NCBI RefSeq assembly: GCF_021513255.1
Contig: NZ_CP090977.1
Location: 3,286,001-3,350,000 of the forward strand
Source of the DNA: Planococcus sp. 107-1
GTDB lineage: Bacteria; Bacillota; Bacilli; Bacillales_A; Planococcaceae
Length of the DNA: 64,000 nt
Direction of reading: 5' to 3'
The position numbers and the translations under genes were made by a program. Below, piece after piece: positions 16,983-26,129 of this stretch (positions are counted from its first letter, which is position 1; every line of letters starts with the position of its first letter). Below the pieces are notes generated by a model that made no database searches, was not told the DNA's origin, and saw only the letters and a program-made list of their open reading frames with translations.

Positions 16983-17420
16983 CTATGCTTCATTAGAATC
17001 AACGGGGCTTTCCAATTCCTCTAGTGTTTTCCGAAATCCATAGAAGGGACGGAATTTCTGTTTTTCATAGAATGTTTGTGAAGTCGTGCTCGCGAGCAGC
17101 TCCATCCGTGTTTTCGGATAAAGTTTATGCACATATGCCAACAACGCTTGGCCTATGCCTTTGCCGCGTTCTTTTTCATCGACTAGCAGTTCACATATAT
17201 ACAAACTAATCGATTCGTCAGTCAACCCTCTTACGCAGGCGATGACTTCTCCATCTCGCTCCGCTACAAAAGCGATTTGGGAATGGTTCCAGGCTGATTT
17301 CGTTTCGTCTTGTTTAGCTGCCAGATTGGTCCAGCCTTCTTTTTGATTTAATTGGTGAATGGCTGGAAAATCGGATTCTTTATATGGACGTATTGAAAAA
17401 TCGCTTTGTTTTATGGTCAT
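16983..17420 (-). CDS. GNAT N-acetyltransferase
   Basis: A 145-residue GNAT protein with FSIRPYKESDFPAIHQLN at the start and the acetyl-CoA loop in LLVDEKERGKGIGQALLAYV. The C-terminal strand (LASTTSQTFYEKQKFRPF) is shorter than in RimI-type enzymes. AAAGGAAGAGGAG lies before the ATG. The acceptor is unknown. It stands alone, with a palindromic element at its 3' end. Confidence 0.82.
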   Translation of the reverse strand: MTIKQSDFSIRPYKESDFPAIHQLNQKEGWTNLAAKQDETKSAWNHSQIAFVAERDGEVIACVRGLTDESISLYICELLVDEKERGKGIGQALLAYVHKLYPKTRMELLASTTSQTFYEKQKFRPFYGFRKTLEELESPVDSNEA

Positions 17421-17461
17421 GCTCCTCTTCCTTTACTATTTTATTCACTCTCCATTCTTTC

Positions 17462-17926
17462 CTAGGCGCTTAGCAACTCTCCAAAAACCTCAGGAAACGC
17501 CGCATAAGCCAAAGTGAAAATTACGATGATCGACAATGGAAATTGAATCAAAGTGAAAAGGTAATCATTCGGATTTTCAGCATACTTTTTCTCCATGACG
17601 GCCCGGACCGTTTCCTGGATGGCACCAAAGATGACAAAGATGAATATCATGTAAATCTGAATGGAATAGAACGCAAAAATGGCAGTGATGACAACCGCAA
17701 ATACTGCCACCATCCGAATGGTCCAATCGATTCTTTGATGCTTTTCATTTACATAATTATTAGAGAATCTTTTTCTTTTCTCGACGCCTAACATTTTTCT
17801 TAATAGCATATTCAAAAGGAAAATCACCACTGCACTCCCAATCAAGAAAAATGCCATGCTCCACCAGAATTCCGAAGTGAACTGAGAAGTGTATTCAGGC
17901 GGCAAGCCGCTCGGATAAGTACTCAA
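17462..17926 (-). CDS. DUF4181 membrane protein
   Basis: A 154-residue membrane protein with four predicted helices. The loop after helix 1 (RKMLGVEKRKRF, NNYVNEKHQRIDWTIRM) matches the DUF4181 pattern of small Bacillales membrane proteins. The start is TTG with GGGGA eight bases upstream. No function is known. It is downstream of the FAD dehydrogenase gene by 22 nt in the same direction and could share its transcript. Confidence 0.7.
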   Translation of the reverse strand: MSTYPSGLPPEYTSQFTSEFWWSMAFFLIGSAVVIFLLNMLLRKMLGVEKRKRFSNNYVNEKHQRIDWTIRMVAVFAVVITAIFAFYSIQIYMIFIFVIFGAIQETVRAVMEKKYAENPNDYLFTLIQFPLSIIVIFTLAYAAFPEVFGELLSA

Positions 17927-17948
17927 ATCAATCTTCCCCTTTCTAGCG

Positions 17949-19604
17949 TTATTTTTGTTTGTTTGCTATTGCACGGCCTGCCACTCTTCCTGAAAACAGG
18001 CAGCCGCCGAGAAACGTTCCTTCAAGCGAACGATAGCCATGGACACCGCCGCCGCCAAAACCACAGACTTCCCCTGCAGCATAAAGCCCGGGAATCGGTT
18101 GGCCGGCCTCATCAAGGACACGGGCTGACAAATCGGTCTGCAAACCGCCAAGCGTTTTGCGGCTGACGATATTCAAACGGACCGCAATGAGCGGACCTTT
18201 TTTCGGATCGAGCATCTTATGCGGCGCCGCTACCCGGATCAGCCGGTCGCCCCGGTAATTTCTAGCTCCGCGCAACGCAGTAATTTGAAGGTCTTTCGTA
18301 AACGCATTGTCCATTTGCCGGTCCCGTGCAACAATTTGGCGTTCGATTTCTTTAACATCCACCAGATTTTCGCCGGTCAACCGGTTCATTCCGGCTACCA
18401 GCTCTTCTAACGAATCGGCAACAATAAAATCTTCCCCTTTGTCCATGAACGCCTGAACCGGTGCAGTCGCCCCTTTTCGCACGCGCGAAAGCACTTGCGG
18501 GATGCTTTTGCCGGTTAAATCGGGATTCTGTTCCGAACCGGACAAAGCAAATTCCTTTTCGATCATCGCCTGCGTCAAAATGAACCACGAATAATCGAAG
18601 CCGCTCTTTTGAATCGTTTCCAATGTTCCTAAAGTATCGAATCCCGGAAAGTTCGGCGCCGGAAAACGCTTGCCTGTAGCATCGAACCACATCGATGACG
18701 GCCCCGGCAAAATCCGGATGCCGTGCTTGTGCCAGACCGGATTCCAATTTTTAATGCCTTCCGTGTAATGCCACATCCGGTCCCGGTTCACAAGCCGCCC
18801 GCCTGCTTTTTCAGTGATGGCGAGCATGCGCCCGTCCACATGGGCAGGGACACCCGACAGCATATTTTCAGGAGCTGCCCCTAGCCGCTCCGGCCAATTC
18901 TTCCGAATCAATTCATGGTTCCCGCCAATTCCGCCGCTTGTCACTACGACCGCTTCTGCGTGATACAGAAAATCCCCGACCACTTTTTTGGAACTCGCTT
19001 CTCCTCTTGCTGCCTCGCTTGGTTCAAGCACCGAACCAAACACTCCTGTAACATCATGGCCTTCTTTTACCAGTCCATCCACTTGATGGCGCGGCTTATA
19101 GTCGACCAATCCTGCTTTCATGTGCGCGCGTACACGGCGTTCAAAAGGTGCCACAATCCCCGGGCCAGTACCCCACACGATATGGAAACGCGGTACGGAA
19201 TTGCCGTGGCCTTCCGCTAAATAGCCGCCGCGTTCTGCCCAGCCGACGACAGGAAAAAACTTTACGCCCATACTCGCTAGCCACGCCCGCTTTTCACCCG
19301 CAGCAAAATCCACATAGGCTTCCGCCCATTTTCTTCCCCAGTAATCTTCGTCTTGTTCGCGGTCAAAACCGGCTGCCCCAAGCCAGTCCTGCCATGCAAG
19401 CTCTTTCGAATCTTTGATCCCCATGCGTTTCTGTTCAGGTGAATCCACTAAAAACAATCCGCCAAATGACCACCACGCTTGGCCGCCAAAAGATGCTTCA
19501 GGTTCTTGATCCAATAGTAAAACCCTTTTTCCTGCATCCGCAATTTCCGCTGCTGCCACCAATCCGGCTAAACCTGCCCCCACTATAATCGCATCATATC
19601 CCAC
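17949..19604 (-). CDS. FAD-binding dehydrogenase (ketosteroid dehydrogenase-like)
   Basis: A 551-residue flavoprotein of the FAD_binding_2 type (COG3573). The dinucleotide site is IIVGAGLAGLVAAAEIADAG at residues 6-25, followed by EASFGGQAWWSFGGLF, and the C-terminal FAD-contact segment GLYAAGEVCGFGGGGVHGYR and LEGTFLGGCLFSGR closes the fold. Relatives are annotated as 3-oxosteroid or fumarate-type dehydrogenases, but the true substrate of this branch is unknown. It starts at GTG with AAAGGGGA upstream. Confidence 0.85.
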   Translation of the reverse strand: MGYDAIIVGAGLAGLVAAAEIADAGKRVLLLDQEPEASFGGQAWWSFGGLFLVDSPEQKRMGIKDSKELAWQDWLGAAGFDREQDEDYWGRKWAEAYVDFAAGEKRAWLASMGVKFFPVVGWAERGGYLAEGHGNSVPRFHIVWGTGPGIVAPFERRVRAHMKAGLVDYKPRHQVDGLVKEGHDVTGVFGSVLEPSEAARGEASSKKVVGDFLYHAEAVVVTSGGIGGNHELIRKNWPERLGAAPENMLSGVPAHVDGRMLAITEKAGGRLVNRDRMWHYTEGIKNWNPVWHKHGIRILPGPSSMWFDATGKRFPAPNFPGFDTLGTLETIQKSGFDYSWFILTQAMIEKEFALSGSEQNPDLTGKSIPQVLSRVRKGATAPVQAFMDKGEDFIVADSLEELVAGMNRLTGENLVDVKEIERQIVARDRQMDNAFTKDLQITALRGARNYRGDRLIRVAAPHKMLDPKKGPLIAVRLNIVSRKTLGGLQTDLSARVLDEAGQPIPGLYAAGEVCGFGGGGVHGYRSLEGTFLGGCLFSGRVAGRAIANKQK

Positions 19605-19810
19605 GCCGACATCCCCTTTGCAGTCCCCTATTCTTTCTTCTTTTATCGTAGCAGAAACGATTGGTAAATTATAGATATTTTCTGATAATTAATCGGATCG
19701 TGTATTGAGGCGGGAATGACGATGAATTTATTTTGTTTTGGATTTGGTTTATATTAGAATATTATTTTATTGTTTTAAAAATTTTTGAGAAAAGTGGTCG
19801 AATCTACGAC

Positions 19811-19910
19811 GAACGCGCGTAAATGATTTTGAACGCGCGCATTTCTGTCTGAACGCACGCAAACTTCAGTGAGCGCGCGCATTTTCATTTGAACGCGCGC
19901 AAATTCATAG
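19811..19910. repeat. 20-bp tandem repeat array, five copies
   Basis: Five consecutive 20-bp units start at 19811, 19831, 19851, 19871 and 19891. Each has a near-constant first half (GAACGCGCGC) and a variable AT-rich second half. The gap 19605-20016 holds this array and the gntK terminator; no gene is seen in it. Confidence 0.9.
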
Positions 19911-19980
19911 CCATGGAGAAAATGCAGCTTTCAAATAAAATAATAGAAAATATTTCCACCCACCACTCCATATCAACAAT

Positions 19981-20015
19981 AAAAGCCGAAACCTTTATCC
20001 GGTTTCGGCTTTTTT
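19981..20015 (-). terminator. Terminator of gntK
   Basis: AAAAGCCGAAACC (19981-19993) pairs with 20001-20013 around a 7-nt loop; T-rich on both sides. Confidence 0.9.
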
Positions 20016-20016
20016 C

Positions 20017-21564
20017 CTATCCTTCTAAATGCTTTCGCTGGAATTCAGAAATGCTTTCATATTCTTCCGTCAGCAAACGCGACAAGCGAATGTAGATCGG
20101 CAATAATTCACGGTAGATTTCACTCGTTGCAGCTTCGGGATAGTGGGTATGGGTTTCTCCGATCATTTCCGAAACGATGGAGAAATCTTTTATTTCGCCG
20201 AGGGCGTACATGCCAAGCACGACAGCCCCAAGACAAGAACTTTCGAAGCTTTCCGGCACGATTACCGGTTTATCAAACACATCCGCCATCAGCTGGCGCC
20301 ACATTTCAGAACGGGCAAAGCCGCCGGATGCCTGGATGCGCAATGGTTCACCCGTCAATTCTTCAACCGCAAGCAGGACCGTGTACAGATTGTAGACGAT
20401 GCCTTCCAAAACCGAACGGATCATATGCTGTTTTTGGTGGTGAATGCTGAGGCCGAAAAACGATCCCCGTGCATTGGCATCCCATAACGGCGCCCGTTCA
20501 CCGGTCATATACGGGTGGAACAGAAGGCCGTCCGATCCCGGATTGACAGTCGATGCAATTTTGGTCAGCACGTCGTAAGGGTCGATTCCTAAGCGTTTGG
20601 CCGTTTCGACTTCAGAGGATGCGAACTCGTCCCGCAGCCACCTCAGCACGATGCCGCCGTTATTGACGGGACCGCCGATAATCCAGTGGTCTTCCGTCAA
20701 AGCATAGCAGAACGTCCGCCCTTTTGGATCTGTTTTCGGAACAGGTGAAACGGTGCGGATGGCCCCGCTTGTGCCGATCGTGACAGCGATGACGCCCGGT
20801 TCGATGGCGTTCACGCCGAGATTCGCTAAGACGCCGTCGCTCGCACCTACCACAAACGGCAGCTGCTCAGGAATCCCCATGAACGCGGCATACTCCGGCA
20901 AGACTCCCTTCATCTGGTGGGTTGTCGGCACAGGACGCGACAACTCGTTTGGTGAAATACCTGCCAGTTCGAGTGCTCCCCGGTCCCAGTCCAACTTTTC
21001 CAGGTTAAATAAGCCGGTAGCAGAAGCGATGGAATGATCGACGACATATTCGCCGAAAAGCTTAAAGAAGACGTATTCTTTGATGCCGATAAATTTAGCC
21101 GCCCGTTCACAAACTTCCGGCTTTTCATCTTTCAGCCAAACCAATTTCGCAAGCGGCGACATTGCGTGGATCGGCGTTCCGGTGCGCAAGTAAATTTCGT
21201 GTCCATCTTGCTGTTCCTTGATTTTTTTCGCATGCCTTGAACTTCTCGTATCCGCCCACGTGATGCTTTTCGTCAGCAATTCCCCTTCACTGTCGATTGC
21301 GATCAAGCTGTGCATCGCCGAACTGAACGATACCAACTTCAACTGATCCGGACCGATGCCGCTTTTTCGAATCGTTTCTCTTATCGTCCCCAGGACAGCG
21401 CGGAAAATTTCTTCCGGATCCTGCTCTGCGATAATCGGGCTTGGTGTATCCAGCGGATAAAGAATCGTGTCGCTTGCGATAACATTTCCTTTTTTATTGA
21501 ATAAAACCGATTTTGTCGACGTCGTGCCGATATCGACTCCTAAGTAATATGCTTGTTCAGGCAT
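20017..21564 (-). CDS. gntK: Gluconokinase (FGGY carbohydrate kinase)
   Basis: Phosphorylates gluconate with ATP to 6-phosphogluconate. The 515-residue protein has the FGGY first ATP-binding motif in LGVDIGTTSTKSVLFN, the SFSSAMHSLIAID and TWADTRSS segments of gluconate kinases, and the C-terminal signature IQASGGFARSEMWRQLMADV. Length equals that of B. subtilis GntK. It is the third gene of the operon gnd-gntP-gntK; an AGGAGGG site precedes the ATG. A hairpin lies between gntP and gntK. Confidence 0.93.
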   Translation of the reverse strand: MPEQAYYLGVDIGTTSTKSVLFNKKGNVIASDTILYPLDTPSPIIAEQDPEEIFRAVLGTIRETIRKSGIGPDQLKLVSFSSAMHSLIAIDSEGELLTKSITWADTRSSRHAKKIKEQQDGHEIYLRTGTPIHAMSPLAKLVWLKDEKPEVCERAAKFIGIKEYVFFKLFGEYVVDHSIASATGLFNLEKLDWDRGALELAGISPNELSRPVPTTHQMKGVLPEYAAFMGIPEQLPFVVGASDGVLANLGVNAIEPGVIAVTIGTSGAIRTVSPVPKTDPKGRTFCYALTEDHWIIGGPVNNGGIVLRWLRDEFASSEVETAKRLGIDPYDVLTKIASTVNPGSDGLLFHPYMTGERAPLWDANARGSFFGLSIHHQKQHMIRSVLEGIVYNLYTVLLAVEELTGEPLRIQASGGFARSEMWRQLMADVFDKPVIVPESFESSCLGAVVLGMYALGEIKDFSIVSEMIGETHTHYPEAATSEIYRELLPIYIRLSRLLTEEYESISEFQRKHLEG

Positions 21565-21586
21565 GGTAGCCCTCCTTTAGATACAA

Positions 21587-21621
21587 GAAAAAGAAAAAGG
21601 AATCTCCCCTTTTTCTTTTTC
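21587..21621 (-). terminator. Hairpin between gntP and gntK
   Basis: GAAAAAGAAAAAGG (21587-21600) pairs with 21608-21621. In transcript order it lies downstream of gntK's start codon region boundary, i.e. between gntP and gntK is 21565-21629. It may act as a partial terminator or mRNA processing site. Confidence 0.45.
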
Positions 21622-21629
21622 GAAGTTGT

Positions 21630-22970
21630 TTAAATGAAGAAACTGATGATTAAAACGACCACGAATCCGGTTAACCCGATAATAGTTTCCATAATGGTCC
21701 ATGATTTAAGTGTATCCTTCACGTCAAGCCCGAAATACCGGTTTACTAGCCAGAACCCCGAGTCGTTGACATGCGACAGAACCGTCGCACCTGAAGCGAT
21801 GGCAATAACGACTAAACCGAGTGCCGGCCCCGTCATATTGACCATTTCCAAAAGCGGCGTAATTAATCCGGCTGCAGTTACCATAGCGACTGTTGCCGAT
21901 CCTTGCGCTACCCGGACAGCTGTGGCAATTAGGAAAGCGAGAACGATTGGCGGCAGCGGTGAACCCGCCATCATATCCCCAAGCACTTCCCCAACGCCTG
22001 AATCGATCAGAACTTGCTTGAAAACACCGCCGGCTCCAGTAACAAGGATGATGATTCCTGCTGGCTCAAGCGATTTCGTCGCGATATCCTGAACTTCCTG
22101 GCGTGTGTAGCCGCGTTTCGTTCCAAGAATATAGAAAGTCAATAATGTAGCAATTGTCAAAGCCACAAATGGATGGCCCAGGAATGTCAAAATATCCCGT
22201 ACTGTATTTCCTTCTTCTAAAACAACCCCTGAAACCGTATTCATCAAAATCAAGATAAGCGGAATCAAAATAAGGAAAGTGATCAAACCAAAACTCGGCA
22301 GTTCCTTATCGTACTCTTTCTGTTCCAATTCCATGTAATCCGGAATGGCGACGTGAATTTTCTTTCCTATGTAACGGCCAAAGAGCGGCCCGGCTAAAAT
22401 CATTGCGGGCACCCCTGCAATTGCGCCGAATAAAATAACCCAGCCCATATCCGCATTGACTAATTGCGCAACGGCAATCGGCCCGGGAGTCGGGGGGATA
22501 AAGCTATGCGTCACGGCAAGACCCGCGAGCAGCGGAATTCCGTAATGAAGAAGCGACTTTCCGGTTTTGCGGGCCAGACCATAGACGATCGGCACCAAAA
22601 TGATAAAACCGACATCAAAGAAAACGGGAATGGCAACGATGAATCCGGTAAGCCCAAGAGCCCAAGGCGCTTTTTCCTCTCCGAATTTACTGATCAACGT
22701 ACCTGCCAAGCGCTCAGCGCCACCCGATACTTCGAGCATTTTACCGAACATTGCACCAAGTCCGACGACGACTGCGACGAATCCGAGCGTACCGCCCATA
22801 CCATTTTGAACCGATTCAATTACTTGGCCAAGCGGCATGCCAGCCGCAATGCCGACTAATAAACTGACAAGCAATAATGCCACAAACGCATGCAATTTCG
22901 TGCGCATAACCAAAAACAATAAAAGAAAAATACCGGCTACCGCCACCAAAATCAATGTTGAACCTGACAT
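21630..22970 (-). CDS. gntP: Gluconate:proton symporter (GntP family)
   Basis: A 446-residue membrane carrier with about 12 helices that imports gluconate. Family segments include MGGTLGFVAVVVGLGAMFGK, VTHSFIPPTPGPIAVAQ (the conserved PPTPGP loop) and SHVNDSGFWLVNRYFGLDVK. It lies between gnd and gntK in the gluconate operon, with GGAGGG before its ATG. The neighbours make gluconate the most likely substrate. Confidence 0.94.
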   Translation of the reverse strand: MSGSTLILVAVAGIFLLLFLVMRTKLHAFVALLLVSLLVGIAAGMPLGQVIESVQNGMGGTLGFVAVVVGLGAMFGKMLEVSGGAERLAGTLISKFGEEKAPWALGLTGFIVAIPVFFDVGFIILVPIVYGLARKTGKSLLHYGIPLLAGLAVTHSFIPPTPGPIAVAQLVNADMGWVILFGAIAGVPAMILAGPLFGRYIGKKIHVAIPDYMELEQKEYDKELPSFGLITFLILIPLILILMNTVSGVVLEEGNTVRDILTFLGHPFVALTIATLLTFYILGTKRGYTRQEVQDIATKSLEPAGIIILVTGAGGVFKQVLIDSGVGEVLGDMMAGSPLPPIVLAFLIATAVRVAQGSATVAMVTAAGLITPLLEMVNMTGPALGLVVIAIASGATVLSHVNDSGFWLVNRYFGLDVKDTLKSWTIMETIIGLTGFVVVLIISFFI

Positions 22971-23005
22971 CTTCGTCCCTCCTCGTTGTGTAAAGCCTTA
23001 TTATC

Positions 23006-23890
23006 TTACTTTTTTTCTACTGCATGCCCGCCGAATTCATTGCGCAGCGCAGCCACGACTTTTCCTGTGAAGGTGTCATCTTCCAACGAACGGTAGCGCA
23101 TCATCAGCGATAATGTGATAACCGGAGCCGGAACATTCAAGTCCAAAGCTGTCTCAACTGTCCATTTGCCTTCACCTGATGAGTTCATGACGCCGCGGAT
23201 GCCATCCAATTTTTCGTCTTTTGAAAATGCATTTTGCGTCAAGCCCATCAAGTACGAACGGATGATAGATCCGTTGTTCCAAACGCCCGCCACTTTCTCG
23301 TAGTCGAAATCGAAATTGCTTTTATTCAGAATTTCAAATCCTTCGGCAATCGATTGCATCATGCCGTACTCAATTCCGTTATGCACCATTTTCAAGAAAT
23401 GCCCGCTTCCCGGTTCTCCCGTATACAAATAGCCGTCTTCTACCGAAATGTCTTTGAACAAAGGTTCGATTTCCTTGAACTTCTCAGCGTCTCCGCCGAT
23501 CATCGAACAAATTCCTTTGCGCGCCCCTTCTGTTCCACCGCTTGTTCCGCAGTCAAAAAAGTAAAGGCCCTGTTCCTTTAATTGCTCAGCACGGCGCACC
23601 GTGTCTTTGTAATTGGAATTTCCGCCGTCAATAATCGAATCGCCTTTTTCCAATAGCGGCGTGAGTTCCGTAATCACCGACTCCGTAATTTCTCCTGCCG
23701 GCACCATTAGCCATACTGTGCGAGGTGTTTCCAATTTCTCCACAAGCTCTGAAATCGAAGAAGTTTTCTTGAAACCGCTTTCTTCAATTGCCGCATGGCT
23801 ATCGTAGCCAATCACTTTATGTCCGTGGTCCACCAAGTTAAGGGCCAAGTTCAATCCCATTTTGCCTAAACCGATTACACCGATTTGCAT
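23006..23890 (-). CDS. gnd: 6-phosphogluconate dehydrogenase, decarboxylating (short form)
   Basis: Oxidises 6-phosphogluconate to ribulose 5-phosphate and CO2. The chain of 294 residues is the short form found in many Firmicutes, which is usually NAD-linked. It has the dinucleotide site IGVIGLGKMGLNLA, DGGNSNYKDT, CGTSGGTEGARKG and the catalytic lysine region GSGHFLKMVHNGIEYG. The ATG at 23890 is chosen for its GGAGG site; the ORF upstream of it is not conserved. It is the first gene of the operon, right after a promoter with paired operators. Confidence 0.92.
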   Translation of the reverse strand: MQIGVIGLGKMGLNLALNLVDHGHKVIGYDSHAAIEESGFKKTSSISELVEKLETPRTVWLMVPAGEITESVITELTPLLEKGDSIIDGGNSNYKDTVRRAEQLKEQGLYFFDCGTSGGTEGARKGICSMIGGDAEKFKEIEPLFKDISVEDGYLYTGEPGSGHFLKMVHNGIEYGMMQSIAEGFEILNKSNFDFDYEKVAGVWNNGSIIRSYLMGLTQNAFSKDEKLDGIRGVMNSSGEGKWTVETALDLNVPAPVITLSLMMRYRSLEDDTFTGKVVAALRNEFGGHAVEKK

Positions 23891-23913
23891 AATAAAACCT
23901 CCTATGAATAAAA

Positions 23914-23980
23914 GAATATTTTTCCGTATTAAAAATATTATATCAAATATTTTTCCATACACAACATGTTATTCTATAAT
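23914..23980. promoter_or_regulatory. Divergent gnd/rpiR promoter with two operator copies
   Basis: AATATTTTTCC occurs at 23915-23925 and 23946-23956, 31 bp apart (three helical turns), followed by RTAY in both. On the minus strand TTGTGT, 16 nt, TATAAT form a promoter for gnd that the copies overlap; on the plus strand TATAAT at 23975-23980 may serve the regulator. The adjacent RpiR protein is the likely ligand. Confidence 0.6.
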
Positions 23981-24016
23981 TAAAGGAAACCCACCAAAGA
24001 AATGAGGCGCGAATTT

Positions 24017-24867
24017 ATGAAAGAACAGGCATTTGCGCTGGCTGCCATCCGGGGCAGTTACCGCCACTTCAGCGAAAAAGAAAAAAGATCGCCGACTATG
24101 TCTTGAACGATCCTAAAAATATTATCCATTTGACCATCAACCAAATTTCCGATGAACTCGGCTTAGCTGAGTCCACCATCTTCCGTTTCTGCCAGCGGAT
24201 CGGCTTTAAAGGTTTTCAGGCATTCAAAATTTCATTAGCCGCTGAAGTAGTAGCGCCGCTGAAAGACATCCATGAAAAAATCGAAGAAGGCGACAGCGTC
24301 GAGCGCGTCACGGAAAAAGTTTTCCGCTCCAATATCAAGACGATAGAAGATACGCTGCAGATCGTGGACGCTTCTGCGATGGAGCAAGCGGTCGATGCAG
24401 TCATAACGGCACGAAGAATCGAGTTTTTTGGGAACGGCGGCTCGGCGGCTATTGCCATGGACGGCTACCATAAGTTCATCCGGCTCGGCCTCCAAGTGTC
24501 CATCAACCTTGATGCCCATATGCAGCTGATGGCTGCTTCCCAGCTTCAGCAAGGAGACGCGGCCATTGTCATTTCCCATTCCGGATCAACCAATGACGTC
24601 CTTGATGTTCTGCGCATCTTAAAAGAAAAAGGTGTGACCATTATTTGCATCACCAATTTCGGCAAGTCCCCGCTGTCTAAAGACGCGGATATCGCCTTAT
24701 ACACCTCGTCTGAAGAAACGGATTTCCGTTCTGAGGCACTTTCTTCCCGCATTGCTCAGCTCACCTTGATCGATGCCCTTTATACGAACTTGATGATTGC
24801 ACGCGGAGAAGAAGGCAAAAAAGCTCTTCAAAGCATGCGCGAAGCGATGTCCCAAAAGCGGCTGTGA
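24017..24867 (+). pseudogene. RpiR-family regulator of the gluconate operon (frameshifted)
   Basis: The intact frame would start at ATG 24017 (FALAAIRGSYRHFSEKEK) and give about 283 residues. It has an N-terminal RpiR helix-turn-helix (INQISDELGLAESTIFRFCQ) and a C-terminal SIS sugar-phosphate domain (ARRIEFFGNGGSAAIAMD, VISHSGSTNDVLDVL). The frame breaks at 24081-24086, where six A would need to be seven. The SIS domain probably binds 6-phosphogluconate or a related sugar acid phosphate. It is divergent from gnd and the likely controller of gnd-gntP-gntK. In B. subtilis this role belongs to a GntR protein, so the regulator type differs here. Confidence 0.8.
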
Positions 24868-24870
24868 CTT

Positions 24871-24916
24871 AAAAAATACTCGGTAATCCAGTCGACTGGC
24901 TACCGAGTATTTTTTT
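24871..24916 (+). terminator. Terminator of the rpiR gene
   Basis: AAAAAATACTCGGTA (24871-24885) pairs with 24901-24915, followed by T residues. The stretch 24917-25140 is AT-rich and shows no gene. Confidence 0.88.
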
Positions 24917-25143
24917 CTCTATGAAATTTATGTAGCTGTTTGATAATTGCTTGTATAAATATGAATGTCACTTTTAAATAAAAATTGTATCAATTCAGGA
25001 TTTAATCTGCATAAAATTTGAAAGACCAATAACCTTAAATAAAGAGGTCACTAGCTTTTCAAGTTCTTTACTTCGTATATAAACTTCCGATAAGCCCTCA
25101 TATGTTAACTAAAAATAAATATCGTGAAAATTTCATTCTCCCC

Positions 25144-25174
25144 TTGAACCTTACGTAGGGTAATGTTTTATAGT
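25144..25174 (+). promoter_or_regulatory. MerR-type promoter of the hslO-merR operon
   Basis: TTGAAC (25144-25149) and TATAGT (25169-25174) are 19 bp apart, too long for a normal promoter but typical of MerR control. The spacer carries the dyad ACCTTAC-GTAGGGT (25148-25161). The MerR protein of the same operon is the likely ligand. Confidence 0.75.
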
Positions 25175-25209
25175 AAAGCTAGCTTACTTTTGCAAAAGGG
25201 GGAATCGTT

Positions 25210-26070
25210 GTGCAAAATGCCATTGTTAAGGCATTAATTAAAGAAGAACAGATTCGTCTATATTTTATTGATAATTCCCAGTTGCTTCGCGATATCTATG
25301 CCTTAAACCAGGAACTTCCTAAACCGCTTAAACTACTGTTAGGCAAAACGATATCAGCAATGAGCATACTCTCTGGTACGCTCAAAGGGAACCAGCGAAT
25401 GAGCCTCCAGGTAACGTTGAGCAACACTCGCCATAAGATTTTTGCGGAAGCCGAAGCCAATGGAAATGTCAGAGGATACCTGAACGAGGAACTTTTGAGA
25501 TCTTCTAATATAGAAGAAAAGTCGATGCAAGATTTGATTGGACCTTCTGGGATGATCCGTGTCATAAAGGGTTCTGAGATGAATCAATTCACCAGCATTA
25601 CCGATATGCCAAATCAACATATCACGGATGATATCGCCAACTATTTTGTGCAGAGTGATCAGACGCCGACCTATCTTTATTCCGACATTCAGTTGGATAA
25701 GGGAGGTTCCCTTCTTTCCAGCCATGCACTATATGCACAACTGCTTCCCGGTGCACCACCACAACTGCTTTCAGAAGTGAAAATGATTGTGAAAGCCAAT
25801 CCGGATATTTTCAGTAAACTAAACGCTGAAGAAGCGAGTGACAGCGAAGAAGCGTTAACCCAGTTGTTTGGGGATGCAAAAATTATTGGCCATAGCTCCA
25901 GTCAATTTTTCTGCGGATGCAGTAAAGAAATGTTCTATGGCATGCTTTATTCATTGAGTGAAGAGGAAATCAAACGGAGCATTGAACGAAAGGAAGACAT
26001 TGAAGCTTTTTGCCATATTTGCGGGAAAACCTACACGTTTGAGCAAAAGGAGATGCAGCAACTCTTCTAA
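25210..26070 (+). CDS. Hsp33-family redox chaperone (HslO-like)
   Basis: A holdase activated by oxidation. The 286-residue chain has the N-terminal substrate-binding fold and the C-terminal zinc switch Cys235-x-Cys237 (FFCGCSKE) and Cys268-x2-Cys271 (FCHICGK). The 30-residue gap fits the C-x-C-x27-32-C-x-x-C pattern of Hsp33. The sequence is diverged from typical Bacillus HslO, and it is not beside cysK or the genes hslO usually sits with, so it may be a second copy. It starts at GTG with GGGGGA upstream. A MerR-type promoter precedes it and a MerR/TipAS regulator follows in 59 nt. Confidence 0.88.
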   Translation: MQNAIVKALIKEEQIRLYFIDNSQLLRDIYALNQELPKPLKLLLGKTISAMSILSGTLKGNQRMSLQVTLSNTRHKIFAEAEANGNVRGYLNEELLRSSNIEEKSMQDLIGPSGMIRVIKGSEMNQFTSITDMPNQHITDDIANYFVQSDQTPTYLYSDIQLDKGGSLLSSHALYAQLLPGAPPQLLSEVKMIVKANPDIFSKLNAEEASDSEEALTQLFGDAKIIGHSSSQFFCGCSKEMFYGMLYSLSEEEIKRSIERKEDIEAFCHICGKTYTFEQKEMQQLF

Positions 26071-26129
26071 CTTCGAATTTCTCGGTTTTAGTTGGTGAAT
26101 AGAAATGTTGTTAAATGGAGGCTAAGCGA

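Noticed and set aside
19811-19910. Possible CRISPR array
   Set aside because: Units are only 20 bp with a 10-bp core, there is no spacer of 30 bp or more and no cas gene.
22464-22859. A 131-codon plus-strand ORF inside gntP
   Set aside because: Antisense shadow of the well-conserved permease gene.
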